From Asterionellopsis glacialis (taxonomy: Eukaryota > Bacillariophyta > Plagiogrammaphyceae > Rhaphoneidales > Asterionellopsidaceae): a DNA stretch of 41,197 nt. The position numbers and the translations under genes are program-made. The notes beneath the pieces were generated by a model. That model worked only from the letters and a program-made list of their open reading frames with translations. It was not told where the DNA came from and ran no database searches. Shown here piece after piece: positions 20,231 to 31,693 of this stretch. Within the stretch, counting starts at the first letter, position 1; each line of letters starts with the position of its first letter. The DNA lies in the NCBI GenBank assembly GCA_014885115.2, contig WKLE02004726.1:1-41197 (forward strand). Direction: 5' to 3'.

Positions 20231-21599
20231 CCAGAACAAGTTTAATTTCATATTTTAACAATATCCATGATCAGAAATTCCCTCTAGGGCCTCTAGGGCA
20301 TTACAGTATGACATTAACTGGTTAGCACCATTTTATCCCTTGGATATGGAAGCATGTAGTTTATTGTTAGGAATAAAGCTTGAACTACACTCCTTATAGG
20401 ACACTCTTAGGGATGGCTGATTGATGCAGGACAAGCAGATGGACTCCAAAGTTTACCATTAACTAATATTTCCTGAATATTTACTTCTTACTAAATTGCC
20501 GGATTTCTCCAGCATAAAACTACCTATATAAATTAGCTCATAATTTTCATCACCAAATAAAAGTCTTCTTTTCTTTTTGTGTGTTGATTGTCTGATTGTT
20601 GTGTTGTGCCGCCATTGACACTAGCGGCATATGACTAGTACTATGTAATGTACAACATTTTAAATACTATTTCTTCAACAAGGACTATGATTGATCTCCT
20701 CCTTCTATTGGTTTGCTCATGACACTGTTTCTGTGAATCTTTAGAATGTAAAATTTGAGTATTATGTGGCTTGAATCGACTTGTTCGTAGTCTATATTTC
20801 CTCACATTACAAAATGAAGTTCTATGGAAGAGCAAGAAGTTCTTGCTTGTACTGTACAGACAAGACTTTTTGATAAATATATTGGCCATCTCAATTTTTA
20901 TCCCTGTAATCTATGTTTGAAAAAATAAAATAAACAATATATATTTTAACTCAATTGGTAATTCATTGTTATCATTCATAAAAAAGCAAATTGATTCAAG
21001 CACAATTGAATTACATAGTTTTTCACCATCTGCTGTTATGTTAGTCTCTCTACCATTATGTAGGATGCTTCCTCTCATTCACTTTTTTCATGGGACAGAA
21101 TCATCATACCTCTCTAGAAAGCTTTGTTTTGTTACAAGATCTTGGGTCTGTTCCTTCTTGTCTACGTACATCTTGTACCAGACGAAAAGACATCCGAAAG
21201 AGACCAAAATAGAACATGAAAGTACCTGGTGCACGAGCAACGATGCTACCTGGTAAGGAACGGCTTTGTCCGACACAACGATCAACAGACAGCAAATATT
21301 ATTAATACCATTAGAGAACAATTAGTCCGAGCATCTTTTAAGCTTCTTGTTGAAGAAGGCCCTCAGGGGCAATATCAACAAACAGGCCTCATTCAGTGCG
21401 TATGTATCTGTTTTATCTTTTTTGAAGGGCCGTTGGTGGGCGGGTGGTCCCTACCATTAGTCCTACGCTAGTCCTACAGGTACGTAGATACCGCAATTCT
21501 CTACCGGTACTGGGGACTAGTCTACAAATCAAGAGATCTGTGATCGATGCTCACTCAACCCATCATCGATGGCTATGATAGCTAGAAAAGAGAGAAGCC
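20231..21599. promoter_or_regulatory. Intergenic region upstream of the MscS channel gene
   Basis: AT-rich, with small unsupported frames (82 codons minus at 20641-20889; 96 codons plus at 20966-21256). CCTCTAGGGCCTCTAGGGC occurs at 20281-20299. GTAC-type words appear near 21221-21252 (AGTACCTGGTGC, CTACCTGGTAAGG) and TAGTCCTACGC/CTACAGGTACG/ACCGGTACTGG at about 21460-21510, close to the channel start. An out-of-frame ATG at 21569 opens a short upstream frame that overlaps the channel start. Confidence 0.45.
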
Positions 21600-23099
21600 A
21601 TGATACCTCCAAAACGACGTACCCTCCTCGGGTTACTAACATTATTGCTGCTCACATTCACCACGGCAACAAATAATCCAAGTAGTGGCCATTCCGGAAA
21701 GGAAGACATGAACAAGCCATCTTTCCAGAAAAAGTCTGGTGACATCGGTAACATCATTCAGAAATCGGCTTTGGCAGGTATGTTGTCAGCTTGCTAATTG
21801 ACTAATTTTCATTATTTTCCATAAATGTTTTTGCTCACATCTCCTAATACTTTGCATCAAATTTCAAAAATAGGCAAAGTTAGTCCCATATTAAAGGTAG
21901 GACTGAGAAAGAATGAAGAGTATTTCATTTTATCCCATATGGTTATTTCGGCTCAACCTTTTACAAACGGTTTACTTCTTCTTCTATTTACAAATTGAAA
22001 AAAGAAATTCATTTTAACAGTGGAACAGAGAAAGGCAATATTGGCGCATGTTACAAATATTGCTGATACTATTGATCTTGTTGTCATTTTCTTCATCGGT
22101 TGGGCAGCACTTCCTACAATTCGATTCATGTATGAGCAGATATTTGTTGCCACAGGCGCAGTTGACAAGGAGAAGCGACCATTTAAAAAATCTTACATGT
22201 TTCAAATTACTGATCTCATTTCACAGATTGCTAAGATTGCTTTGTTTGTATACATTGTTGACATTTTAAACATTGTCATCGAAGGTATTGGCCTTCACTT
22301 TCCTCGCATGACAGAATTCTCTCAAATGTTTGCTAAGATTGCTTATACGGTTTGGGCAACCGGACGGGTTCAGAAATTTAAGCGGTACGTATTGTCGCAA
22401 AGCTTCAAATGCACCCCCGAAAAGATGGGACGAGCACAGGTACTAGATCGTATTCTCGACGCGTTCTTTTATGGAATCATGGCAGTCGTTCTCTTCGACG
22501 TTCTATCCGTGCCACTTGGATTTGCTGGTAAATCAATTTTTACTCTAGGATCCATAGGAACCCTCACAGTGAGTTTGGCATCTCAAACCTTGGTTGGGAA
22601 TTTTTTAAATGGCCTAGCCCTATCGGCATCAGATAAGATATATGAAGGTGATCAAGTCATTTTTGGAGATGGCACCCGCGGCACTGTGGTTAGCTTGGGT
22701 TGGATGGAAACGGTTATCAGAGGGTCAGACGAAATTACAGTGGCCGTCCCGAATTCACAGCTGGGCTCTAAACGCATCAGCAATTTGTCACGAATCCACA
22801 AGTGTCAGGTGAAACAAAATCTTAGATTCCATTACAGTGATGCTGATAAACTCGAAAAAGTCATGGAAGACATCAAAGAAGCTATAAAGGAAGCGTGTCC
22901 TCGTCTTATTTTGGATGGAAGTAGACCCTTTCGCGTTTATTGGGATAATTACAACAGCGATCACCTCGAAGTAGTTGTTGATACCCACTTCTTCCTACCA
23001 CCAACAGGTAACCTTTACTACAACAACCGACAACTAGTATTACAAGCCATCCAAAAGGCAGTGACGAAAAACAAAATCGAGTTTGCTATTGAACATTGA
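21600..23099 (+). CDS. MscS-family mechanosensitive ion channel
   Basis: Exons 21600-21777 and 22021-23099 with a 243-nt intron (GTATGT...TTTTAACAG, phase 1) give 418 residues. MscS channels open on membrane tension and release ions during osmotic stress. Exon 1 encodes a signal peptide (MIPPKRRTLLGLLTLLLLTF) and a short polar stretch. Exon 2 has several membrane segments (about 72-90, 115-135, 185-205), then the pore-lining and beta-domain core: GKSIFTLGSIGTLTVSLASQ, TLVGNFLNGLALSASDKIYE, GDQVIFGDGTRGTVVSLGWM, and VAVPNSQLGSKRISNLSR. The C-terminal alpha/beta domain ends near 418. The leader suggests insertion via the ER, for the plasma membrane or an internal membrane such as the plastid envelope; which is unclear. 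Confidence 0.92.
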
Positions 23100-23225
23100 A
23101 AAATGCTAACACTCACATGGCTTGATTTAACTAAACGATAATTATGGATTAAATAAGTAATTAGTTCTTTTAAAACATATAAACTTTTCAGGATTATTGT
23201 ATACATGTGCGCATATCTTTCCATA

Positions 23226-24940
23226 TTAGATACGAATCTGGTAGGAGCCTGCCTTTGTGATGTAACGAACCCATCTATTGGTATGGTAACCTGATTTGTC
23301 ATAGACCCGCAAAAATCGAACATGCACACCGCTTGCGGTAAACATAGGTACCTGAAATTCAACACTGATGGGTTGCCGATTCCATGCTTTTGGTCTCACA
23401 GTCGGAAGAAGATCAACATCTGCCTGAATGTGACACTCTTGCTTTCCGGCAAACCGCTTCACGCGATAAACAATCGCCTGCTGTTCAGGCTCATATTTAG
23501 CTCTTCCGAAAGAATGCTTAACTTTGGCCTTTGCGGTATTTTTTGGTACTGGAATCTTAATCACAACATGGGTGGCAAATAATTGCTCAGAAAAGGTTGC
23601 AGCTACTTTGAGATTGATCGAAACCCTATTGAACAGAATATATCATGTGGCGACAGTGTTAGAAACGAGAAGATCTGTTATTCCATACCAGGCACAATGA
23701 TAACTTGAATAAAAACTTACTTTGTTTGGTTTGCTGCTTCTTGCACTGCCGGAATGATCCTAAATGGAAGGTTAATGTTGTCGTTAACTCGATACCTCAT
23801 GAGTTCAAATTCTCCATCGGGAGGAATGAATGTAATGGTTCTATCTGCATCAAACTTTCCGAGTCTGACACAACGATGAAAGGTACAATCATCAATTTCA
23901 ACGCCTGGTTTCCTCTGTCCAGAGCTCTCCTTGTCGATAACAAGCTTATCATTTAAACCGAATTTACATTCCGGCATACCTGTGAGCTTTGTATTCATCT
24001 GTACCTGTCCCGTGACTTCGTTCCTCAAGACTGATCCTGTACTAGATAACAGAAGATTAACACTTTCTAGCACATCAATATAAACTTCATTCTTTTTGTG
24101 ACGGATACCTTCCCTTCTCCAGTCGATAGCACCTGTAATCTGACTTGTCAATTGTGATGGCTCGGGTTCGTCTTGAGGCTTCACATTTCCCAAATTGATG
24201 TAGAGCCGAAGCACGTCAACCGCACAGTTCTGCGGGTAACCAAAGTCCATGGTTTCGTCCATCAATTCATAGATAAGTGTCATATTGTTGCGCATGGCGT
24301 TCTCGTCAAACTCTTCCCCAAGGTAAGCCTTCAAAATACGAATTTTTTGAAATAGGTACTCAAAAACAAGAGCTGGATTTACATTCGACCGAGTAAGCGC
24401 AACAAAATACATGTTACGATGACGAGTGTACAAGAACGAACAGTTTTCAATGCGTTTCACCGGGGCCTGAGTGCCAGTTTCTTTTGCTGCAATTACCTGA
24501 TGCGATTATCGTTTCAGAAACAAAAGTGACAGAAAAAATGGATCCCGGTGAGCTTATGTATACATACATGACTGTATATACTTTTTACTTAAGGAATCGG
24601 TTGAACATATTAATATATACATGCACGTATAAATGATACATCGAAAACCAAGGATAAGCCGTCACGATGGTGCTGAAGAGCCCGACCATTGACCATGAAG
24701 TATTCATCAACTTTATTTCTTACCTGCAATCTGAATGAATCTGCCGCGGCACGGCTGACATCATCTCTATATCGAAGGCACGCAGAAATGGAACGGTGTG
24801 AGAAACCCACCGAGCATTGTAGGCACGAAACAAAAGCAGTGATTACTGTAAGCGAAAACAAATTGGAGGTTAACTCACCGGTACTGACGGGAGATCATAA
24901 TATCTCCCTTTTGGTTAAGGACCATTATCATGGAAATCAT
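23226..24940 (-). CDS. AP2M1: AP-2 complex mu subunit (clathrin adaptor)
   Basis: Four exons: 24940-24879 (62 nt), 24766-24724 (43 nt), 24496-23721 and 23625-23226. They give 426 residues, against about 435 in animals. Introns are 112, 227 and 95 nt, all GT-AG, and frame is kept at each junction. The joined N terminus reads MISMIMVLNQKGDIMISRQY then RDDVSRAAADSFRLQVIAAK, matching the longin-type domain of adaptor mu chains. Later blocks are YELMDETMDFGYPQNCAVD, QITGAIDWRREGIRHKKNEV, LTGMPECKFGLNDKLVI, TFIPPDGEFELMRYR and RWVRYITKAGSYQIRI. MPECKFG and the FAGKQE...DLLPT segment favour AP-2 over AP-1. It should bind YxxPhi cargo signals and phosphoinositides during endocytosis. Confidence 0.94.
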
Positions 24941-25566
24941 GGTTGTTGATCGTCAATGGCCTATTGTTACAAAGAAAATGGACAATGACGGCGTCGCTCG
25001 TAGCCTGAAAAAGCGATATGACAACGTTGAGAGTGTTACTGTCCGTATTCTTGTTTGCAGGGTCTTATACAACTGGTTTTGGCCAGCGTGATGTTCAAAT
25101 AATTCTATGGCGTACGGTATGGTACAAAAGCATCGTAGAGACTTTTGAACAACTCCAACTGATAGTAAGTACTGTTCAGGAATGTGCGCGTTCTCACGCA
25201 CACGAACGGAATGAAAAAATGTGTACCGGTACCTTTATGACAATAAGACACTCGACTCTCGACTCCCGCGTCGGCTGGCTACGGTCTCTGAATAATGATT
25301 TGATTCAACCGATTGATGAGCGAGTTCGCGGGGGAGTGTTTTTGCCGCGAAATTTGGGATATCAAAAGTCTACCGAAGTCCAAACTATTTTTTTTGAAAA
25401 AAATTGTGATATTTTTTAGGATCCTACCATATTTTCTATATGCTAGTAATTAATATGTAGACCTGATTGTCAATTTGAGCTAAAATGTTGCAAGCAAACA
25501 AATACTTAGTTGTTACCTTTAGAGAATTTTCAGACTGCAGAATAATCAAATAATAGTACTTTTCAT
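24941..25566. other. Intergenic region upstream of AP-2 mu
   Basis: It lies between the AP-2 mu start and the stop of the ankyrin gene, both minus strand. It contains CGTACGGTATGGTACAA (about 25111) and GTGTACCGGTACCTTT (about 25219). A 133-codon plus-strand frame (25018-25419) has a signal-peptide-like start but no homology I recognise, and lacks an ATG at its first codon. Confidence 0.5.
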
Positions 25567-27006
25567 CTAATTCAATGCCATGTTGATAAGGTTTGGTTTG
25601 TTTTTCATTGATTCAAAAAGAGCTGACAAGCCACCTGGATGTTGTTGCAGTGTGAACCATATATGTGGGTAAAGTCTATCATCAAGGTCAAGCACTTCCA
25701 AAGCAACCGGATTAGCAACTACCAGTGGGGCTATACCACCACGGCATTGTTTCCCAACCTGAATAACTAGTTCAAGAGGAAAGAATCCTTTGCTATCACG
25801 TATACGAGCAGCCTTCGGGCACTCTGACAAAATATCTAGTAGCCGTGTGTTATCTTGCCGCAAGCAAGCAATATGGAGAGGAGTTTGACCAGCAGCATCA
25901 ATTTCTAACAATTGGTCATGATTAAGCAACATGGAAAATTCGAGTATCGACAAGGGACAATCGTCAAGTCCAGCACAAGCATGCACTATTTGATGACTCA
26001 GACCGCACGCCTGTGATGTGCTTGGAGTTCTTTTGGTGTATTCAGTCAAGACCAATAAGGATGCTTTTTGCCAAAAGTCAAGCGAATAGAGGGGCGGAGT
26101 TGTGGTGGTATCCTGGTCAGACTCTATGTTTTCTGTATATTCATCAATATCTGTATGATTATCCCACGCAAAAGGCCCTGCATTCCAGTTGTCTTGGTTA
26201 CGTTGTCTGAGAAATTTCCTATTTGCTTCGTGTCGTAATGTAAGAACATCGTGATGGAATTCGTTGAGGTTTTTTCGCTCATTTAGGATGAACAATGGTT
26301 TTCGTCCAAAAATGCCATCTTGTCGATCAATACTCTTAACACCATAGTCAGATTGCAATACAGCTAAAAAAGCATCAAATGAGTTGCCGTAGTCACACAG
26401 AAGATGGAGTGGGTAGGATCCCTTTTGGGATGGTTCTCCGGCTCCGTTTGGATAAACACAAACTAGAGCTCGAATTACATCAGCACTTGCACGATAACTG
26501 CACGCCACTAAATTTATCCAACACACAGAAATAAATTTGACGTGAGAAAAATAACAGGATCTCTATCAAAAGTATGATGCATCTGCTTTCTTCTCTCCTT
26601 TTGATCACTCACCATGGAGAGGCAAGCACCCTGCATTATTTTTTATTCTGGCCAATTCGGGGGCAACCTTAAGCAGTGCCTCTACAACGTTTGCTGGTGG
26701 ACAACCGAAACAGACCCAATGAAGACACGTCGCTCCTTCAATATCGACAAAACTTGCAGATGCTTCATCTGGGTGCGTATGACATCGATGCAGCACTGCG
26801 GGCCATGCCCATTGGCGTGCAAGATTATACAACAGAGGAAGTTTTTGTATTTCGGTGGGAGGAATAAAGTTATCAAGTTTTTTAGAAGGAGAATCTGTTA
26901 TCGAAATGGATGGAACCGTAACTGCTGTGGTACTAGCCGTAAATTCTTCACCAGCAGACTTATTCGCTAATCGTTTCCTAAACAACTTTTGTAGTAAAGA
27001 ATGCAT
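25567..27006 (-). CDS. Ankyrin-repeat protein
   Basis: Exons 27006-26613 and 26507-25567 with a 105-nt intron (GTGAGTG...AATTTAG, phase 1) give 444 residues. The junction restores an ankyrin helix, GCLPLHVACSYRASADVIRA. Other ankyrin-type segments are GATCLHWVCFGCPPANVVEA, KGSYPLHLLCDYGNSFDAF, GQTPLHIACLRQDNTRLLDI and KGFFPLELVIQ, about five to six repeats. A polar, Asp/Thr-rich insert (about 225-265) interrupts them. Repeats of this sort mediate protein binding; the partner is unknown. I chose the ATG at 27006 (MHSLLQKLFRKR); the frame stays open upstream to about 27070 without another in-frame ATG. Similar poorly defined ankyrin proteins are numerous in stramenopile genomes. Confidence 0.82.
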
Positions 27007-27323
27007 GACTGCTGCTGACGGAACAAAATTTAATAGCTCTTGTATAACAAAAGCTAGCAATAGAAGCAAGCATCTATTATAACTTTACAGACCTCTGTAG
27101 ACATGTCAATCGACGAAAAGTAGTTGGAAGCGCATATAGGTTGGCAGGGGATCTGGACGTATTGTTGGTGTTCTGTCCTACTAAGCGCTTTCTTGTGTCC
27201 GTACGATCAAAAAAGGTTAATGGGGGTAGTTGTAACACGATAATTGTGTTCAAATGGCAACGCTTCTTTGGGTTTCTGTCACCGTTTTTCTCTTTTTGCT
27301 GTCTTGCTATGGTCTTTATTCAG

Positions 27324-27358
27324 TGTTCTGTGTTCTGTGTTCTGTGTTCTGTGTTCAG
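27324..27358. repeat. TGTTCTG microsatellite
   Basis: Four exact copies of the 7-mer TGTTCTG (27324-27351) are followed by one variant, TGTTCAG. Being non-triplet, it shifts frame with each unit gained or lost, and it yields overlapping spurious open frames. Confidence 0.85.
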
Positions 27359-27442
27359 TGTGTTCTCATCATCGATCATCGCATCCATCATCTGCGATGG
27401 TTTTTCCGAGCTACTTCGAGAAATGAAAGATGCCTTTCGCAA

Positions 27443-27575
27443 AGTACCTGGTAGGACCTCTACCTACAAGGTAAGAATACCTAGTACCGGTAGGTCCTAC
27501 CAGGTAGTCCTACGGTACCAGGCTACCTGGTATGTCTGAGTGATTACCTGGTACGTAGTACCTTTACCTGTACCT
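27443..27575. repeat. GTAC-palindrome cluster (TACCWGG family)
   Basis: AAGTACCTGGTAGGACC, TAGTACCGGTAGGTCCTACC, AGGTAGTCCTACGGTACC, GGCTACCTGGTATG, TTACCTGGTACGTAGTACC and TTTACCTGTACC occur within about 130 bp. They lie between two divergent gene starts. Confidence 0.78.
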
Positions 27576-28035
27576 AGAGACCGCAGAACTACAGTAGAAT
27601 GTTTAAATATCATAAATATCAAGAGAGATACAGTTAAGAACTTTAAAAAAAAACGTATGAACGATTGTAAACCAGTTAAATAAAAGTGAGATTCCCGGCA
27701 GTCAGTCAATCCAAAACGATTTGCTACAATACGACGCATCTCTGCGCGTTTTGGTGAGCAAGTTCCTCTTGCCAAAAAACTACACGCGATAAAGCTAGCC
27801 AGTCTCTATCTCTAGAGAGCCATAAAATAGTCTATCTTGCAATAGAATCGATGAACCGCCTGGGAACAGTAAACAAGTTTAGGACTACAGAACCCCGCAA
27901 CGCTTTCAGAACGACCACAACGTCTCTGCTTTTTGGAGGAAAAACGCACACTTAGCAACATTGATATAGCTCGTGATGCCTTTCCGAGTTTGAATTGGTT
28001 TCATAGTTGTTTACGCGATAATAATTAACTCGCTC

Positions 28036-28053
28036 ATGGCGTCGACAATATGA
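28036..28053 (+). promoter_or_regulatory. Five-codon upstream ORF overlapping the TauE/SafE start
   Basis: ATG at 28036 opens ATG GCG TCG ACA ATA TGA; the TGA (28051-28053) overlaps the main ATG (28050-28052) in an ATGA arrangement. If the transcript starts upstream of 28036, termination-reinitiation could control translation. Transcript start is not known. Confidence 0.4.
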
Positions 28054-29849
28054 CGTATCAATGCCAGAAACGATTTGGGGGTCAATTTGTTTCAATTGTG
28101 CTGACTGGGATTGTGCTATGGTGTGGCTTTTCATTACTCACTAATACAAAAAGTGAAGTTTTAGAGTTCTGGACCCGTCATCTTATGGAAAATGATGCTA
28201 CAAGTCACAAGTCTTTACTGCCGCTTTCGAAGCAGGATTATGTTGGATTTTTTCTTTCTACGTTGGGCCTTGTAATGGCGGCAGGAGGTGGGATAGGCGG
28301 CGGTGGAATCTTAGTTCCAATCTACATTCTCATACTTCGATTTCCAGCCAAGCACGCGATTCCACTTTCCAATGTGACTATTTTTGGTGGAGCTATTGCG
28401 AATACTTTGTTGAATGCACCCAAGCGCCACCCTCTAGCTGATAGACCACTTATAGATTGGGATTTGATTCTAATTATGGAACCTTTGACTATTGCAGGTG
28501 CATTGGTGGGAGCCAATTTTAACAAGCTTTTACCAGAGTTGGTAATTGTCATTATGCTTGTACTGTTGCTATCCCTGACGGCGTACAAAACATTGAAAAA
28601 GGCTTTATCCTTGTACCAAAATGAAACGTGGGATCGAATTGAAACAGAAGAATGGGAAGACCAACAGCAACAACTGCCTGATATTGAAGGCTTGGAACTT
28701 GTCGAAAGCGATCAAAGTACAACACCGAAGCGCTTGAATCGATCGGCCTCAAATAGTTCTCTGAATCATTCACCTTCCGAAGACATGAATCCTATTGAAT
28801 TGAAACGCTCTCAATCCTTACCTTCAGAAGATTTTGTAGAAAATTGGGTAGACGAAGTTGATATTAGTGAAGAGCCAAACGAGCAGACACCTCAGCTTTT
28901 TTGTAATCTAAGTGACGAGTTAGTGCCAGAATCCGAGAGACAGTCGAATGTCCTGCCAGCTGCTTTGGCAAGTCTTGGCCAGGAAGCAGAATCAGAATGG
29001 GAGGCAAACATGAAGAGAAAGGCTTTCCTAGTCAAGTATCTTCGACGTGAAACGTCTTTGAAAAGGGCAGTGTCCGGCCTGAGCAACACTGAAAGACGCA
29101 ATAGGGGGTCGTCACCTGCTGCAGCTCGTGTACATAAAATATTATTGGAACAAGAACGCCACACGCCAATACGTAACGTTTGTACAATCGCAGCACTTTT
29201 TATGGTAGTTCTCAATATCAACATCATCAAGGGGGGTGGTGCATTGAAGAGTGCCATTGGTATAGAATGTGGTTCTGCAAGCTTCTGGATTGCACAGTGT
29301 CTTATTTTTATTTGTATATTTTCTGTCACGGTAGCAGCGCGATCCTATCTTTTAAACCGAGGGAACATAAAAGATAGAATAGATTACAAATATGTGGAAG
29401 GCGACATACGATGGGATCGCAGAACAACCATTATCTATCCTGCCATCTCTTGGGTTGCAGGTTTCTTCGCAGGATTGTTTGGAATCGGAGGAGGTATTGT
29501 AAAAGGGCCACTGATGCTGCAAATGGGCGTACTCCCATCCGTTGCATCCGCTACATCGGCATGTATGATTCTTTTGACAAGCTTTACTGCGACAACATCT
29601 TTTGCAGTGTTCGGACTGTTAGTGCGTGACTATGCTATATGCTATGCCATTATGGGCTTTATAGCCACACTAGTCGGACAAACTGTCATGTCTTACTTGT
29701 TGCGACGTTATCAACGGAATTCCTATATTGCTTTCTCTATTGGGATTGTTGTCTTCCTTTCGGCAATCTGTATGACAATTGAGTCCATTATAAGTTTTCG
29801 AGAAGGGGGTCTCTCAAAGTCAACAAAATTTTGTAGTGCTGAAATTTGA
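28050..29849 (+). CDS. TauE/SafE-family membrane transporter, intronless copy
   Basis: Single exon, 599 residues. TauE/SafE proteins are multi-pass carriers linked to export of sulfite or organosulfonates; the substrate here is unknown. An N-terminal hydrophobic segment is followed by the first family block, SKQDYVGFFLSTLGLVMAAG then GGIGGGGILVPIYILILRF (about 60-97). Next are AIPLSNVTIFGGAIANT, HPLADRPLIDWDLILIMEPL and KLLPELVIVIMLVLLLSL. A hydrophilic Ser/Glu-rich loop of roughly 170 residues separates the two membrane halves. The second half repeats the glycine motif, GFFAGLFGIGGGIVKGPLML (about 471-490). It is a clear paralogue of the minus-strand gene ending at 34578, but lacks that copy's intron at FG-G|GGIV. 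Confidence 0.88.
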   Translation: MTYQCQKRFGGQFVSIVLTGIVLWCGFSLLTNTKSEVLEFWTRHLMENDATSHKSLLPLSKQDYVGFFLSTLGLVMAAGGGIGGGGILVPIYILILRFPAKHAIPLSNVTIFGGAIANTLLNAPKRHPLADRPLIDWDLILIMEPLTIAGALVGANFNKLLPELVIVIMLVLLLSLTAYKTLKKALSLYQNETWDRIETEEWEDQQQQLPDIEGLELVESDQSTTPKRLNRSASNSSLNHSPSEDMNPIELKRSQSLPSEDFVENWVDEVDISEEPNEQTPQLFCNLSDELVPESERQSNVLPAALASLGQEAESEWEANMKRKAFLVKYLRRETSLKRAVSGLSNTERRNRGSSPAAARVHKILLEQERHTPIRNVCTIAALFMVVLNINIIKGGGALKSAIGIECGSASFWIAQCLIFICIFSVTVAARSYLLNRGNIKDRIDYKYVEGDIRWDRRTTIIYPAISWVAGFFAGLFGIGGGIVKGPLMLQMGVLPSVASATSACMILLTSFTATTSFAVFGLLVRDYAICYAIMGFIATLVGQTVMSYLLRRYQRNSYIAFSIGIVVFLSAICMTIESIISFREGGLSKSTKFCSAEI

Positions 29850-30699
29850 AATTATTTAATTAAAAAAGATTTCTTGCAACTCTAAACTATCAGCGCTGAA
29901 TTTTCAAAATTTATTTTCATAAGAATCTCTAGAGGTACAAACTATTAGTGGCCCCTGTTGGCACTGTCCTACTTCCAAAAATATATTCTGTTTCCCGCAC
30001 TCCCGACCACAATGGCCAGTTTGTTACACCAGTTTTTATGCACGTATTCGAAACTGGATTCATAGTTCATTCCATAGGACTTCTGGCGAACCCATTGCTG
30101 CATATTTGATTGTTTTGAAGTCGTATACCTTCCTATCTAAACAGGATACTGGCGCGGGAGGCACAGCATATGAAAGGATCTAGTTATTTACCAATGAAAA
30201 AGATCCCCAAGTGCCTCTAACCTCTGCTTACAAAAACAGATGCTCCATCCATGTCACTTGCTTGCATACAGGTGATGTTTAGAAAATGTTGTCAATTTCT
30301 GCAGAAGACCAAACAGTTCCATGGGATCAAACGACAACATGAATGGAAAAGGAATCTGTTCGTATCCTCTCAATCTATATTGAATACGGTAGAGGAATAT
30401 ATGTACGAATAATATAATCATAAATAAAGCGATTCTAAAGAGTTGTTCATTCCTCATTTTTGCTACAGTCTTTCTAAACCATTTCACAGTTTCTTAAAAA
30501 CCCAGACGGATGAATTCGATAAAAATAAAAACCGATCCAAAATGGCATGAATAGAACATTAAAAACCAAACAATTTTCGCGATGTATACATTACAAACAA
30601 ACTAACAAAAAGGAGCCCTATGAAAGGCTCGTGGTGGTGATATTTGTCTCACTGACTTATCCTCTAGTTCGTCAGAAAGATAATGACAACAAATCATGC
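29850..30699. other. Convergent intergenic region
   Basis: The transporter (+) and Rab5 (-) genes both end here. It is AT-rich, with only frames of 60-80 codons and no domain. No GTAC cluster was noticed. It should contain two 3' UTRs. Confidence 0.5.
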
Positions 30700-31693
30700 T
30701 TAGCAGCAGCTTCGGTTTTCTTGCTGGGGCGGTAGGATAGGAAATGCTTCCCGTTCCGGCTGGGGTGGATTCTTGGGAAGTTTCTTGGCAATTTCAACAA
30801 ACAAAGCTTTGACATTGTTTGCATTCTTAGCCGAAGTCTCCAAATGCAAAATACCATTCTCTTCTGCATATGCGTTTGCTTCCTCGAATTCCACTTTACG
30901 GCGTGACTCAAGATCAGCCTTGTTACCGGCAAGTGCAATAACTACATTAGGATCTCCTCTCCTCTGAAGTTCTTTGACCCAAGACTTGGCTCCCGTAAAT
31001 GAATCCTGATTCGTGATATCATACACAACAATGGCAGCGGATGCACCGCGGTAATACATTGGTGCCAACGAGCGGTAACGTTCCTGACCAGCTGTATCCC
31101 ATATTTCAAATTTGACCGTTGAGTCATCTAATGCTACCGTCTGAGTGAGGAAAGCGGCTATTATATCAGAGTAGATACGTTTCAGCAAGAGATTATTTGA
31201 TTATTCGCGTAGATTCAGAAAAAAAAAACAAGATTTTTAAGGGAACAAAAATACAGTTAGTAAAAGAATATCTGAGTTACCAAAGAAAAAAAATTACGAC
31301 GTTGAGTCTTCATCCACATGTTGGTTGATTATGTCGATGATCGTTCTCTTACGGAAAAGAAGATCATCGTGGTTTTCGAACTTCTTTATACCAAGAAGCC
31401 ATAATTCGATATCGATTAGCTCTTTTCCGGGACATGGATTTTTACCGCGCTTCTGTTTTCCATGTAGAAACCACGTAGAACATACGTACGAAGCCAAACG
31501 AAATTCTGGGTCGTGATGCCTCCATGTCATGCTCTAGTTCGTTACGGTAGTACCAAATAAGAAGCTTACCTCCAATTGTTGGTTCCTGGAATTCAAAGAA
31601 TTCATCTCTGACAAATCTTACTACAAGACAGGATTTGCCCACAGCCGTATCACCCAAAAGGACAAGCTTGAAGTGGCACAGTCTATTGCTCAT
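30700..31693 (-). CDS. RAB5: Rab5-type small GTPase
   Basis: Exons 31693-31570 and 31157-30700 with a 412-nt intron (GTAAGC...ATAATAG, phase 1), the longest found here, give 193 residues. Rab5 proteins control early-endosome fusion. Splicing yields [17 protein letters not shown], the Rab5 switch I region. GTP-binding motifs: GDTAVGKS (14-21), WDTAGQE with Gln66, NKAD (120-123) and ETSAK (148-152). The switch II run [13 protein letters not shown] is also Rab5-like. It ends in NRSCC, a di-cysteine geranylgeranylation site. The ATG at 31693 follows GCCACC, a good initiation context; the frame is open upstream but the homology begins at this Met. The P-loop Asp15 replaces the Glu common in animals. 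Confidence 0.95.

Larger units (their letters stand above)
27007..28049. promoter_or_regulatory. Divergent intergenic region between ankyrin (-) and TauE/SafE (+) genes
   Basis: Both flanking genes start here. It contains a 7-bp microsatellite (27324-27358), a GTAC-palindrome cluster (27443-27575), a CTCTAGAG word near 27810, and a five-codon upstream ORF (28036-28053) whose stop overlaps the TauE/SafE start codon. The frames of 132 and 92 codons in this gap lie over the repeats and show no domain. Confidence 0.5.

Noticed and set aside
20641..21256. 82-codon minus and 96-codon plus frames
   Set aside because: AT-rich, no homology, no start context of note; both appear to be chance frames.
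25018..25419. 133-codon plus frame with a signal-peptide-like start
   Set aside because: Its first codon is not ATG, it has no recognisable domain and runs through GTAC repeats. Retained as an open question only.
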